NCBI GenBank assembly: GCA_024345305.1
Contig: BRON01000007.1
Coordinates: 1,550,001 to 1,614,000, forward strand
Direction of reading: 5' to 3'
DNA: 64,000 bases
DNA from: Mrakia gelida
Taxonomy: Eukaryota > Basidiomycota > Tremellomycetes > Cystofilobasidiales > Mrakiaceae
A program made the position numbers and the translations under genes. Shown in pieces: positions 10,542-22,095 of this stretch. The stretch's first letter is position 1, and every line of letters begins with the position of its first letter. Under the pieces are notes generated by a model, which saw only the letters and a program-made list of their open reading frames with translations, had not been told where the DNA came from and made no database searches.

Positions 10542-13500
10542 ATGTCTGATCAAGAAGAAGAGGACGATCGATCTCAGCAGGAGGAGGAAGACGATCAATC
10601 CAACGGACGTCAACCTTCAGACGACGACGAAGGAGAGGATATATCAGCCGAGAGGAGGAGAGGGAAGAAGGGTGGCAACGACGATGATGATTCGAGTGAG
10701 GAGGAGGAGGACGATCCAGAGGAGGTGAGTTGGTTCGAAGAGAGGGAAGGAGGCGAAGGAGGTGAGAGCTGAGAGCTGACCGTTGAACGAACCACCCCTT
10801 CGCTTGCTTGCCACTCGTATCTAGGCTCGTAGGATTGCTGAAGGGTTCATTGTAGACGAGGATGACGACGAGGATAGGAAGAGAAGGAAGAAGGGGAAGA
10901 AGAAGAAGAGAAGAAGAGGTTAGTTCAACCTCACGTCCTTCCAACCCACCTCGAGCTCGAGCTCTCCTTCTCTGGGCCCCTCCCTTGCTTGGATATATAT
11001 ATCGGCGAGAGGGATCTGGGCACTGTAGAGCCGCCTATGAGAGACCGCCTACTTGCAGGAAGGAGCTTAGAGGGCCCTTGGATGGTACTCCTTCGTCGAC
11101 TCGAGCTGACCTGACATCCATCTCCCTTCCCTTCCTCCCTTCCCACCTCCTCCCTCCCTCCCAACAGAACACTCTCGAGCCTCCTCTCCCGACGCCCTCT
11201 CCGAAGACGATCTCGACCTCCTCGCCGAAAACACCGGAGCCTCCCGACCTTCAACTTCCAAACCCTCCACCTCGAAACCCAAGAAGCTCCTCCGTCGACG
11301 TCGTTCAAACTCCATCCCTTCCTCCCTCGACTCGGATGGTTCAGACGAAGCAGCCCTCCCGAATGTCAACGACCTCGCTCGAATCTTCGAGGATCTCCCT
11401 AGGAAGAGGAGGGAGGCTGCCATGATGGACGACGACGACAACGAGGACGACATGGGCGATTTCATCGAGGAGGACGAGGATCCGAACGCGGACAAGGAGG
11501 GAGGAGACAAGGAGAGGAAGAAGAGGGAGAAGGAGAGGAAGAGGAGGAGGAAGGAGAAGGCTGCTGGGTTGGGTGGAGTCAAGCGAGGTGGGGAAGGTGG
11601 GATTGATAAGGCGTGAGTTGGGGTTCTCGTTTTTGAGCGAGCGAGGAGGGAAGGAAGGAGAAGGAGGAGACGTGAAGCTGACCTCTTCGGTTCGACGTGT
11701 TCTTCTTCGACTCGCCTCGCGATACAGTGCCTGGGACGACATCTACGACGTGTTCGGTAACGGAGACGACTACGATTGGGCTCTCGAGGGAGAGGAGGAG
11801 ATGATGGGTGGTGCTGTTGACGGAGAGGATATCAAGATGGAAGACGTTCGTTCACCTCTCTCCTGCCTCCCTCCCTTCCTTCTCGCTCGAGCTCACCCCC
11901 TCTTCCCTTCCAGGTCTTCGAACCTTCCGAAATCCAAGCCCGACATCTCACCGAATCCGACACCCTCATCCGAGTTCGAGACATCCCCGAACGTCATCAA
12001 CTCCTCAACTCGACCCTCTCCTCTCACCCTTCCTACGTCCCCGACCCCTTCCCTGCCTTCCCTCCAACAGGTCCAGCAGCCCTCTGGATCTCCTCTCGCA
12101 TCTCCCCTCGAACCAAAGCCATGTTCTACCCTTCCTACTCCGCCCCGTCCTACGACTACAACTTCCGTCCTCGACAGGACCTCCTCCCCAGGTTCCTCCG
12201 CTCCATCGAGAAGTCCCTCGAGTTCATGTTCGCCGACCAGATGGAGGTGCCCTTCGTTTGGGAACATCGTCGAGACTACCTCGTTTACTGGATCAGCGAG
12301 GAGAACAAGGACGCTCCTGAGGGGGAGAAGATCAACCTTCTTGAGAGGGACGAGGTCTGGAGGGTGTACGAGTTGGGAGTGAGGTACAGGACGCTGATGG
12401 AGAGGAAGGCGGGTTTGGTGGATGTTTGGAGGAGGTTGTCACCTAGGTTGGCTGGACAGGAGGCGGAGGAGGAGGCTGAGGATTCGGATGGGATGGATAT
12501 CGAGGATGAGGAGGGAGGGGATGGGAGGAAGGAGAAGAAGAGGGATCCGAGGAGGGTGTACTTCGAGTCGCAGGTGATCTCGTCGGGTGGGACGGCGGAG
12601 GAGAGTGTGGAGGGAGTGGTGGATGGGATGGAGTGGCTGGCTTCGAGGTATGCGAGGGAGGTGAAGGAGATGAGGGAGGAGGAGGCGGAGATGCAGGTCG
12701 AGGGGAAGGATCGTGTGTACAAGAAGCATTCGTCGGAGAGTGGGTTGGACGTGCTGAGGCAGAGTCGGTTGAGTCGTTTCATCAAGGTTCGTCGTCCTCT
12801 TCTCTTGCCTTTTCTCGAACCTCGACGCACAACAGAACACGCTGACTTTGATCTCGCTCCTCGGTTTCTGCCTAACAGGACGCTGGTATCCCCGTCGAGG
12901 AGGTCGTCTCCGTCAACTTCTCGGGAAACAACGTCGCCTTCCAGGAGGATCCAGAGTTCCTTCCCGAGGTCTACGCCGAACAGTTCACCATCGCTCCCAA
13001 GGAGGTCTACGACAACTCGTCCGAGAAGTTCCACACCATCGACGGTCCTCTGCCTACGGTCGAGAAGGTCCTCGGAGGTGAGTCTTTCGTTCGACGCGTC
13101 TTTTTCTCCTCTGCTCGCGTCGAAGAACCGAGCCGACTTTTCTCTTCGCTTCTTCTTCTTCTACAGCTGCTCGATCGATTCTTAGTCAGGACATGTACAA
13201 GAACCCTACCCTCCGAAAACTCATTCGAAGTCTGTTCCGAGATCGAGGACTCGTCACCGTCGTCCCAACCGAACGAGGAATCACCCAGATCGACGACTAC
13301 CACCCCTTCTTCGTACGTTCAATCCCTCCCACCTCGTTTCAGCCCTCTTCGGGGTCCTGACCTCCGTCTCATGTTGTTTCAGCCCTTCAAATACACCAAG
13401 GACAAGCCCATCGCCGGTCTCATCTACTCCCCTCGATTCCTCCTCATGCTCGAAGCCGAGAAGGAGTCGCTCGTCACCCTCAAGTTCTCCCTCCCCGCCA

Positions 13501-16500
13501 CCGCCATCTCCCAGCTCGAGGAACAGATCTACTCGGCCTACAAGTCGGACTCGTTCTCGGCGAAGGCGGAGGCGTGGAACGCGTTCAGGAGGTCGGTCGT
13601 CACGTCTGCTGTGAAGCATGGACTCGTGCCTGTTGGAGCTGCTTGGGTCAAGGAGTGGCTGAGAGCTGAGGTGGAGGACTTCGTCGCTAGGTCTTGTGGT
13701 ACTGCTCTGGAGTTGGTGAGTTCCGATCCCGTTCTACACGACGCACCGAGCTCGAAGCTGACTTCGTTCGTTCGTTCTCTCTCAGGCCGCCAACCAATCC
13801 CCCTTCCAACCTCGCTCTCACGACAAGGGAGACTCTCCTTCCGTCCTCGCCGTCTCGCATGGAATGGGAGATCGAGCCAAGGATGCCGTCATGTGCGTCT
13901 ACCTCGACGAGGAAGGACGAGTTCGAGAGACGATCAAGGTCGACACGCTCTTCGAGGATCGAGACGCCGCCTTCAAAACCGACGAGGACGCCGACGCTCC
14001 TCGGAAGACCACTCCCATCGACGAGTTCAAGGCTCTCCTCAGTCGTCGGAAACCCAGTCTCATCGTCATGGGAGGATTCTCAGTCGCAACGAGTCACCTC
14101 ACGTCGAGGGTCCGTTCCATCGTCGAGGAGATGGCTCAGTCGATCGCTCAGGACAACCTCCGGTACGACGCTCCAGAGGAGGACAGGATCAGGGAGATCG
14201 AGGAAGCCAAGACGCCAGTCATCTACGTGCCGGACAACGTCGCGAGGATCTACATGCACTCGGTTCGAGCTCAGAAGGACTTCGCTACCCTACCTCCTAC
14301 CGGTCGATACTGCGTTGGCCTCGGACGGTACGCTCAGTCGCCGATTCACGAGTTCTGTGCTCTCGGAACGGACATCACCGCTATCACCTTCGAACCCGAG
14401 GCTCAGAAGCTGGTGAGTCGTCTCTCGAAGTTGCTTTGATCGAGGTTCTTCTCGTCGCGTCGCGATCCTGACTTCGTTCTCCTTTCTTTCTTCTTCGCCT
14501 CGCAGGTCCCGAGAGAGAAGCTCCTCATCGCTCTCGAACGAGCTCTCGTCAACGTCGTCAACGACGTCGGAGTCCTCATCAACGACGTCGTCAGCGACAC
14601 CTACATGCAATACGTCCTTCCCTTCATCTCTGGATTCGGACCTCGAAAAGCCGCTCAACTCATCAAGGACATCGTCAAGAGTGTTCGTCCTCTTCTCTCT
14701 TCTCCCATCCTACTCTCTCGAATGCTCTCGATGTACTGACTTCGTCTCGTTCTCGTTCGTCCTCTCAGGGAGGAGCCCTCACCAACCGAATGGAGCTCAT
14801 GAGTCTCAAACTCCTCGACAACGCCATGTTCGACAACGCCGCCGCCTTCCTCGAGATCAAGTCCGACCCCGAGGACCTCGAACTCTCCGGAGAGGACGTC
14901 GCATCCCAACTCGATCCTCTCGACAACACCAGGATCCATCCGGCCGATTACGAGTTCGCTCGAAAGATGGCGGAGAACGCTCTCGAGCTCGACGAGGAGG
15001 ACGTGACGGACGACCATCCCTCGAAATCGGTTGTTCGCCTCATGAACGACGAGTCCAACGCCGAGAAGCTCAGCGAACTCAACCTGGACGACTTCGCCGA
15101 GAACCTTCGAGAGATCAGGAACGTCGAGAAGAGGTACGCTCTCGAGGTCATCAAGGACGAGATCCTCGCTCCCGGAAAGGATCGTCGACAGGACTTCCAC
15201 CTCCCTACGGCTTGGGAGATCCTCACCATGCTCTCGGGAGAGACTCCTGCGACGCTCAAGCAGGGACTCCTCGTCGCCGGTCGAATCTACCTCGTTCGAG
15301 ACACGGAAACCATCGTTCAACTCGCCTCAGGAATCGAGGGAATCATCGAGCTCGGATTCATCTCGGACGAGATCAACCAGATTCAGCGATGCGGAGAAGT
15401 CGTCACCAAGGGTACCACCGTCCAAGCAACGATCATCGAAGTCAAGCCCGAGGATCTCAAGGTCAAGCTCTCCCTTCGAGGGCAGGACATCCGACACGCT
15501 CTCGAGACGGAGAAACCCAAGCTCGAGGAACCGTACGATCATCAGTTGGTAGAGGCTCACAAGGAGGCGGCGTTGCACAAGAAGAGGAAGGAAGGAGGAG
15601 CCATCAAGAGACAGATCGATCATCCCAACTTCTTCAACATGAACGCTGGGCAGGCGGAGCAGATGCTCGCGAGTCAGCAGAGGGGAGACGTCGTGATTCG
15701 ACCGTCGTCGAAGGGACCGAATCATCTTGCTGTGACTTGGAAGGTCGATGAGGGGATTTATCAGCATCTTGGTGAGTCGAGTCTACTTCCCTCGTTTTCT
15801 TCTGCTGCGAGAGGAGACGAGAACTGACTCGTTCTTTGCGCGTTTCGTTTCGTTCTTACTTCTCTCCAGACGTCGAGGAGCTCGGAGAGAAGGTCAACCA
15901 AGCTTCTCTCGCTCCGATCCTTCGAGTCAGTGGGAAGTACACTTACCACGATCTCGACGAGCTTATCGTCAACCACGTCAAGGCGACCGTTCACTCGCTC
16001 GAGGAGTTGATGAAGTCGGACAAGTTCAAGGGGAAGACCTCGGAGGAGCTCGGTGAGTTTGCCGTCTCCCTTCCTCGCCTCCATTCTTCACTCTACTCTT
16101 CTCTCGCATCACTGACTCGTCTGCTCGCAACCGTTTCGGTTCCATCAGACTCGTTCCTCAAGACGTTCGTTCTCGCCCATCCCGGAAAGTCGATCTACGC
16201 GTTCGGACTCGATCGAAAGCGAGCTGGATACTTCGTTCTCGCCTTCCTCAACAAGTCCACGACGGAGGGAGGAGTGATTCAGCGATGGGTAAGTAGCTTC
16301 TTCTCGCTCTTGCGTCTCGCGAAGACGAGGTTGTCGATTCTCGCCAGCGTTCTGACGGAGCGTCTCCCTTCCCTTCTTTCAGCCCGTCAAGGTCAACCCC
16401 GGATCGTACCAGCTCTCCGACGCCGAGGTTCCAGGAGTGCTCGAGCTTTGCAACGCTTTCAAGCTTCAGTACCAGGCTCGAACGGCTTCCATGCCCCAAG

Positions 16501-17209
16501 GTGAGTTCTTTCGTTCTCGCTCGTCTCGATCTTCCTCTTCGACGACACGACGAAGCTGACTCTCATTCGTTCTTGCCTCTTCGCTTCGCTTCGCTTCGCT
16601 TCGCTCGTCTCACAGGTGGTCGAACGCCTCATCGAGGAGGAGCTACTCCTGCTTACGGAGGAAGGACACCTGGAGGTCGAACTCCCGGAGGAAGGACGTT
16701 CGGAGTCGCTCCCAACGGATCCGTCTACCTGCCGAACGGAGAACGAGCTCCCATGCAGTACGTTCCTACTGGTGCGACGCCTAACCCTTGTGAGTATCTT
16801 CTCTTCTTTCTCCTCTTCCTTCTCCTCTCCTTTCGAACGCCTCTCGGACAAGCGACTGACCTCTTCTCGTTCGTGCGTTCGCTCTTCCACAGACGCTCCC
16901 ACCGGCGCAACTCCCTACGGAGCTGGAGGAGCAGGAGGTCGAACTCCTTACGGTGAACCCTCGATGGCCTACCCTGTCGCTCAGCAGCAGCAACCCTACG
17001 GACAGCAGCCTTACGGTCAACAACCAGGCTTCGGAGGATACCCTCAACAGCAGCAGCCTCAGGGAGGATTCCCTCCTCAGCAGCAGCAGCAGCCCTTCCC
17101 TGGAGCAGGACTTCCTTCGAATCCGACTGGACCAGCAGGACCTTCGATCAACCCGGCGAGAGCGGCGATGATGGGACGAGGAGGAGGAGCGGCGGGTGGG
17201 GGGTACTAG
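10542..17209 (+). CDS. SPT6: Transcription elongation factor and histone chaperone Spt6
   Basis: Nuclear factor that travels with RNA polymerase II and reassembles nucleosomes. Sixteen exons were resolved: 10542-10724, 10825-10918, 11168-11612, 11728-11845, 11914-12786, 12879-13077, 13167-13312, 13383-13715, 13786-14412, 14506-14682, 14769-15771, 15870-16052, 16149-16288, 16383-16500, 16616-16789 and 16893-17209. They total 5130 nt in frame (1709 residues). Domains in order: a long acidic/basic N-terminus (residues 1 to about 250); the HTH-bearing core ([19 protein letters not shown]); a YqgF/RNase H-like fold ([18 protein letters not shown], about 13867-14120); HhH (14510-14690); an S1 domain ([20 protein letters not shown], about 15410-15470); and tandem SH2 ([16 protein letters not shown] with [17 protein letters not shown], from 15620). 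The C-terminus carries GGRTP repeats and Gln-rich sequence. Three introns use GTTCGT donors (11846, 12787, 14683). Confidence 0.97.
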
Positions 17210-17420
17210 TTTGATGAACGACGAGGAGCAGGAGGGGAGTTTGTACGAGTCGAGGGCTTTTGAGCATCATTTTTTCTTCTCTTCCGTTTCATTTTTAGTC
17301 TGTTTAGTTGTGAGTTTTGATCCATCCATGAATACCTTCTCTTGCTTTCGCTGGAGTGGCTCGCGAGTGGAAAGTGCGAGTGTACTGCGTTCGACGCGTC
17401 GATAATCTAAGCTTCGACCG

Positions 17421-19520
17421 CTAAAGAACAGGTCTTCCTCCTTCCAACGGCACTCCCTCCACTTCGTCCCTTTCTCCCAGCACGGAACCCTTCGTCCCTC
17501 CCGCTCCAACAAGAGTCCCTCGCTCCAACTCGTTCTCGTCGTTCGCTGAGCGATCAGAGCTCGAGTTCGAAGGTCTGTCGGGTCCGAGAGTCTCGAGCTC
17601 GTCGGCGTGAGCTTCTTCTGGGTCGGAGTCTTCTTCGTCTCGAGGGATTCGAGGGGAGTAGGGGCGGTGGCAGAGAGGGTGGGAGAGGGGTGGGTAGTCT
17701 GAGCGGGAAGAGGAGCAAGGGGGTCAGAAAAGAATTGGAGTGAGTTCGACGTCGAGGATGAGGACAAGGAGAGGGGAGGAGAAGGGGGTGGTCACATTGT
17801 CGATAACTGTACCACCCGATGACGAGACCTAGGAGAGAGCCTGCTATGATGTCTGTGGCGTGATGTCTAGGGATGCGCGAGGAAAGAAGAACGAGGAGAG
17901 CGAGGCGCGTGATCGGCGTCAGTTCCTCGCGAATCGTCTGTTCGTCCCCCTTCCTCCCGGATCTTCCGCCGTCCATCTCTCGTCGACGAAGCCATCGACT
18001 GACCTGTAATCCATACTCCGACTGACAGCGACCAACACGGCTCCCGAGATGGGAGCGAGGAGAACCCAAGTCTTCCAGCTGAAGCCCTTTTGGTTCGAGA
18101 CGTGCATCTTGGCGGCAAGGTAGAAGGTGAGATAGATCATCCCGCAGAAGGAGAGGGAGGAATGACCGGAGGGGAAGGAGCGGAAGCCGTTCTGAGAGCG
18201 AGGAAGAGGAAAAATAAGGTTAGATCGAGTTGCGAGACGCGACGAGAAAGCGGGAAAGACGAGACGAACGTTGAGAAGATCCGTTCGAGTACATATGCTC
18301 GTGTCAGATAGAGTGTATGGTGAGGGGTTGGTGAGTCCTGGAGGAGTTGGCAGCGATCCTGTTCGCGAGAACGAGAGTGAGGTCAGCTAAGGTCAACGCG
18401 CGAGGACCAGCTCGAGAAGATCAGACGAGGAGTGGAGCAGCTGTGCGAACGATCAAATCAGGTCGTGGTCTTCCGACGGTAATCTTGATGATGTTGGTAG
18501 CTGTGCTCGTTACTGAGAGACTCAGAGCTCTGAAGGACGCGTCGACAAAATGGAAACCGATGAACCGAGCCAGGTCAGTTCAGTTCTCGACCCAAGAAGA
18601 CGAAGACGAAAAGCTGCTCACAAGCCGAGCCATCCCGAGTGGAGATCCCAGAAACTCCGAGTGACGATGAGGGAGACGAGGAGGATGATCACTGCCGGAG
18701 CCAGCAGCGCGATCAAGTAGAGAGCTGTCGAGGAGACGCGGGAGTGGAGCTGATTGGGGGGCAGGGATGAAAATCTGGCGTCAGCACAGTCAAGCAAAGA
18801 TGTGGAGCGGATACACGAGGTAGAGAAACGGGTCAGAGAGCGAAAGAGGCTCAGAGAAAGCGAACGAACGGCATAGGAATGATGAAGCGACGTGTCCTCG
18901 ATCGAGAAGGTCCGACGAAATCCTTCGACCTGGCAAGACACCGAAACCAGATAACGTTGTCAGTGTTCAGGACTATTCATATGGCTCCGAGCTTCACGAG
19001 AGAGAAAGGCGACGAGTCGAGACGAGACGAGAGAGCAAGAGCGAAGCTGTGTGGAACGACGACGGCTCTCAGCTCGCTCATCTCAGACTCTGCAGACACT
19101 GACCTTGTCCAGGAGATAGAAGAGTCCCCAGAGTACGACCTGCGATCGAAAAATGGCGAGAAGTGGCGGCAAAGAGGAAGGGAAGAGCGTGGCAAGAGGA
19201 AGGAAGGGAGAGCTCATCAGCTCGAACTCCTTCGTTTCGTCCCTTGGTCCTCTTCGTTCGACTCACGGTGAAGATCCAGTCCGGAAGATCTGAGATCAGG
19301 ATATCGAAGATTAGGCTCACGGTCAGCTTTATCCCATAACGAACCTCGAAAAGCTGCCCTCTTCCCTGGTAGAGGAAGGACCGAAAGCAAGAGCTCGAAC
19401 GAAAGCTCAACAAAGACGAGCTCAGCTGAACTCACAAGTTCTGATGAGCAGCCAGCGTCGTTTGCGAGTTATCTTCTTCGGGGATCGTCGAAGGTTTTGA
19501 AAAGGGTCTGGAAAGCGCAT
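17421..19520 (-). CDS. PAP2-type lipid phosphatase (diacylglycerol pyrophosphate phosphatase, Dpp1/Lpp1-like)
   Basis: Integral membrane phosphatase of phosphatidate or diacylglycerol pyrophosphate. The start at 19520 gives MRFPDPFQNLRRSPKKITRK, and the next exon joins as TYLPDWIFT, the usual DPP1 opening. Further exons: VVLWGLFYLLDK; EGFRRTFSIEDTSLHHSYA; a membrane exon LHSRVSSTALYLIALLAPAV; KITVGRPRPDLI (phosphatase motif 1); NGFRSFPSGHSSLSFCG (motif 2); SRSMDYRHHATDIIAGSLLG (motif 3). The C-terminus is YRQYYPPLSHPLCHRPYSPR and then an acidic tail; the TAG is at 17421-17423. One junction, between the GRPRPDLI exon (about 18440) and the Cys-containing exon ending CTRTDLLN (18275-18350), does not join in the expected frame with GT-AG sites. 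Either a non-standard donor is used there or I have misplaced it. Confidence 0.9.
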
Positions 19521-19910
19521 GTTGGAGGTGGCGAGAGGTTGTGGTGGTCGGGAGCGAGGAAGGGAAGGAGCGAGGGAGCTGGGAGAGGTGAGCTTGGCGA
19601 GAAACGAGGCTCGAAGTCGTTCGGTTGGGAGATCGCTCACGGTGGGGACTTTGGCTCCCTGGTAGAGCTGAACCTTGAGAGATTGGTCTAGCTAGATATG
19701 TATTTTCAGGTCAGCGGAGGCCTCGAGCTGAGCCTGAAGAAGAGTTTCTCCTTCCCGCGCGAGATGAAGAGAGAAAAGACGCGTCGCCTCCACCCTCGTC
19801 GCTCCCCCTCCTCACCACTTCTCTCCTTCTCTCGCCTCCTCAAGCACCCTCTGTATTGATACTCTGCATCCGGATTTCTTCCTTCCTCCTCTCCGCAAAC
19901 ACCCAAAAAA
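19521..19910 (-). other. Intergenic region between DPP1-like and uS4m genes
   Basis: About 390 bp between two minus-strand genes; it holds the promoter of the phosphatase gene and the 3' end of uS4m. One GACGCGTC palindrome lies at 19778-19785. No gene seen. Confidence 0.4.
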
Positions 19911-21903
19911 CTAGTAAAACTCCTCGTGCACCCCCGTCCTCCTCACCTCCGGTCCAATCAACTTCCCCAACCTCGCCCTCGCATCGATTCCACCAGGGTA
20001 CAATCCACCCGGGTACGTCCTCATCCTAATCTTCCTCTTCTGGTACCACTCCCACCCAGCCCTCATCACATCTCCCTTCGCATCGAACGGACTTGGGATC
20101 TCGCAGTAGTTGTGTCGAGCGGTCGGGTGTCGAAGGTAGGTGATGGTGCAGTAGTCCCAGTTGGGTTGGAGGTAGGCTGGGACGAAGAGCGAAGGGCCGG
20201 AGTAGGCGGGGAGGTGGAAGTGGAGGGTGTTGGGAGGGTCGGAGGGGTGGGGAGGGAAGTGGGTTGGAGTGAGGGGTTTGAGGGAGGTGGGAGGGGAGCG
20301 GGTAATGAGGGTTTTGGGGAAGGAGGTTTCGAGTTGGTTTTTGTGAGGAGGTTCCTCAGAAGAGGGTTCGGTTTCCGTTTCCGAGGTGGTAGTGGTGGTG
20401 GTGGGATCCTCCTCCTCGACAGCAGACGCGGTGGACGAAACGGGAGGTTCGTCGAGATCCTCCTCCTCGTCCTTCGACTCCTCCTCCTGGATCTGCTCCT
20501 CCGAAGGCTCCTCAATCTTGACTCCCTTCTCCGAAAGGACCTCTCCGGCCTCCCACTCCTTCAGAGTCATCCCTTCGAACTTCCCCGTCTGGACGATCTG
20601 AGCGATTTGAGACTCATCCGTGAGTCCGGCGTACTCTCGAAGGAGAACGGCCCACCCCTCTTTGACGTCGTAGTCGAGTCCTGCTGATCGAGCTCCGGCG
20701 AGAGCGACTTCCGTGACTGAGGGTCGCTTGAGGAAGGGGACGGCGGAGGGATCGACCTCGAGGAAGTCTCCGGGGAGGAGACGGATCTGGTATTGCCTCT
20801 CCTGAGGAAGACGGAAGCATCCAATAGATCGAGAAGTTGGTCAGCGAGCTCTCTTCTACCCTACGAAGCTCAAGAATCCACCCGAAGCAGCTCAAAGATC
20901 GAAGAAGAGCAAAACAAAGACTCACGATGTTTCCGTTCAACCTGACGTGCCCATGCCTGATCATCCTCGCTGCCTTCTGCTGACTGGTGGCGAAGCAAGC
21001 CCTGAAGAGAACGTGATCGAGCCTCCTCTCGATCTCCCTGAACATGAAGGGTCCGATGGGAGCTTGGGCGGCGTGGTACCGGTAGAGCTGCTCCTTCTCG
21101 ATCTGACGACGACCTCCTTCCTTCCCTGGACGAGCGAACTTGGTTGCTGAGGCGACGACGGGGTTGAGGTTGGGGTTGGTTCGTTCTCCCGAGGTGATGA
21201 GGGGGAGACGGGAGGGGATGTACCATCGACGGAACTGTAGCAGAGAAAGAAGGGAACAAGGAAGGGAAAGAGGGAAGGAGGAAGGAAGGGAAGGTCAGCT
21301 TTGAGCTTGAACGAAAAGTCAAGACGAGCTCAAAGGATCGTTCCTCCATCCTCGTCCCTAGGCCTTTCGGAAGAAAAGGAAGCTGGTGTACGCACAGGTC
21401 TCTCCTTGAGCTTCTGACCCCAGTAACCTCTGAGTTGTTTTCGAGCGAAGAACTGGTTCTGGAAGATGGTGTCCTTGGTTCGAGCGAACGAGAACTGGCC
21501 CTTGAGAGGTCCGACGTTTCGCTGCCAGATGTTGAACAGATTAGGAGCATCCCAAGCCTGCGAAGGAGAGAGTAAGAGGATCGGAGTTAGCAGCGAGAAC
21601 AATGCCGAGCCCGCGATGAAGCGTCGTAGAGCGTCGAGGAAGAGGGAAAGGGAAGGGAAGGGAAGGAGGGACGTCGACGTCGTTCTCGTTTCAATCTCTT
21701 CCTTCCCCTGCTCCTCCCACCGTCCCCTACACCCTCTCTCGCACATTGATCGAAAGAGGAGAGACGTCAATGCTTACCATTCTCATGACTGCCCTTTCAG
21801 GCTCGAAAGGATCTCCATTCTTTGCGGCGAAGTAACTTGGACCGTAAATGGTCGGCTTCCTCACAGCAGCCTCCAGCGCTTCAGCGACAGCCAGTTTCGA
21901 CAT
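19911..21903 (-). CDS. Mitochondrial small ribosomal subunit protein uS4m (Nam9 type)
   Basis: Mitochondrial homologue of ribosomal protein S4, a primary 16S-type rRNA binder. The start at 21903 gives MSKLAVAEALEAAVRKPTIY; the stop is at 19911-19913. About five exons. Seen: APNLFNIWQRNVGPLKGQF and KQLRGYWGQKLKERPV, which match the Nam9 N-terminus; the S4 RNA-binding domain RRLDHVLFRACFATSQQKAA with RMIRHGHVRLNGNIV (about 20910-21030); and the Nam9-type C-terminus WDYCTITYLRHPTARHNYCE. Between the S4 domain and the C-terminus is an acidic, Thr/Pro-rich stretch of roughly 100 residues (about 20270-20540) with runs of Glu, Asp and Thr, absent from bacterial S4 and probably disordered. It lies back to back with the complex I subunit gene. 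Confidence 0.93.
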
Positions 21904-22095
21904 CGAACTCGCTCCAGTTAAGAAGAGATCGAGGGAGCACGGGAAAAGGGAAGAGGGGGGAACGGGAAGAGGAGAGAGGAGGGAGATAGAGGTGCTGAAG
22001 GGTGCTGTCGTTGAGGTGAGCTCGTCCTTCGTTCGAAAACGACCAGAGTCCCTCTCAGCCCAGCGCAGCCTTCCTTCCCCGCTCCTCAAACAGCC
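21904..22095. promoter_or_regulatory. Shared divergent promoter of uS4m and NDUFA12
   Basis: Only 192 bp separate the two start codons. Both products are nuclear-encoded mitochondrial proteins, so joint control is likely (inference). The sequence is purine-rich on the left half. No TATA box is visible. Confidence 0.65.

Noticed and set aside
13694..15751. Large alternative frames inside SPT6, both strands
   Set aside because: The 16-exon SPT6 model is in frame throughout and explains the region.
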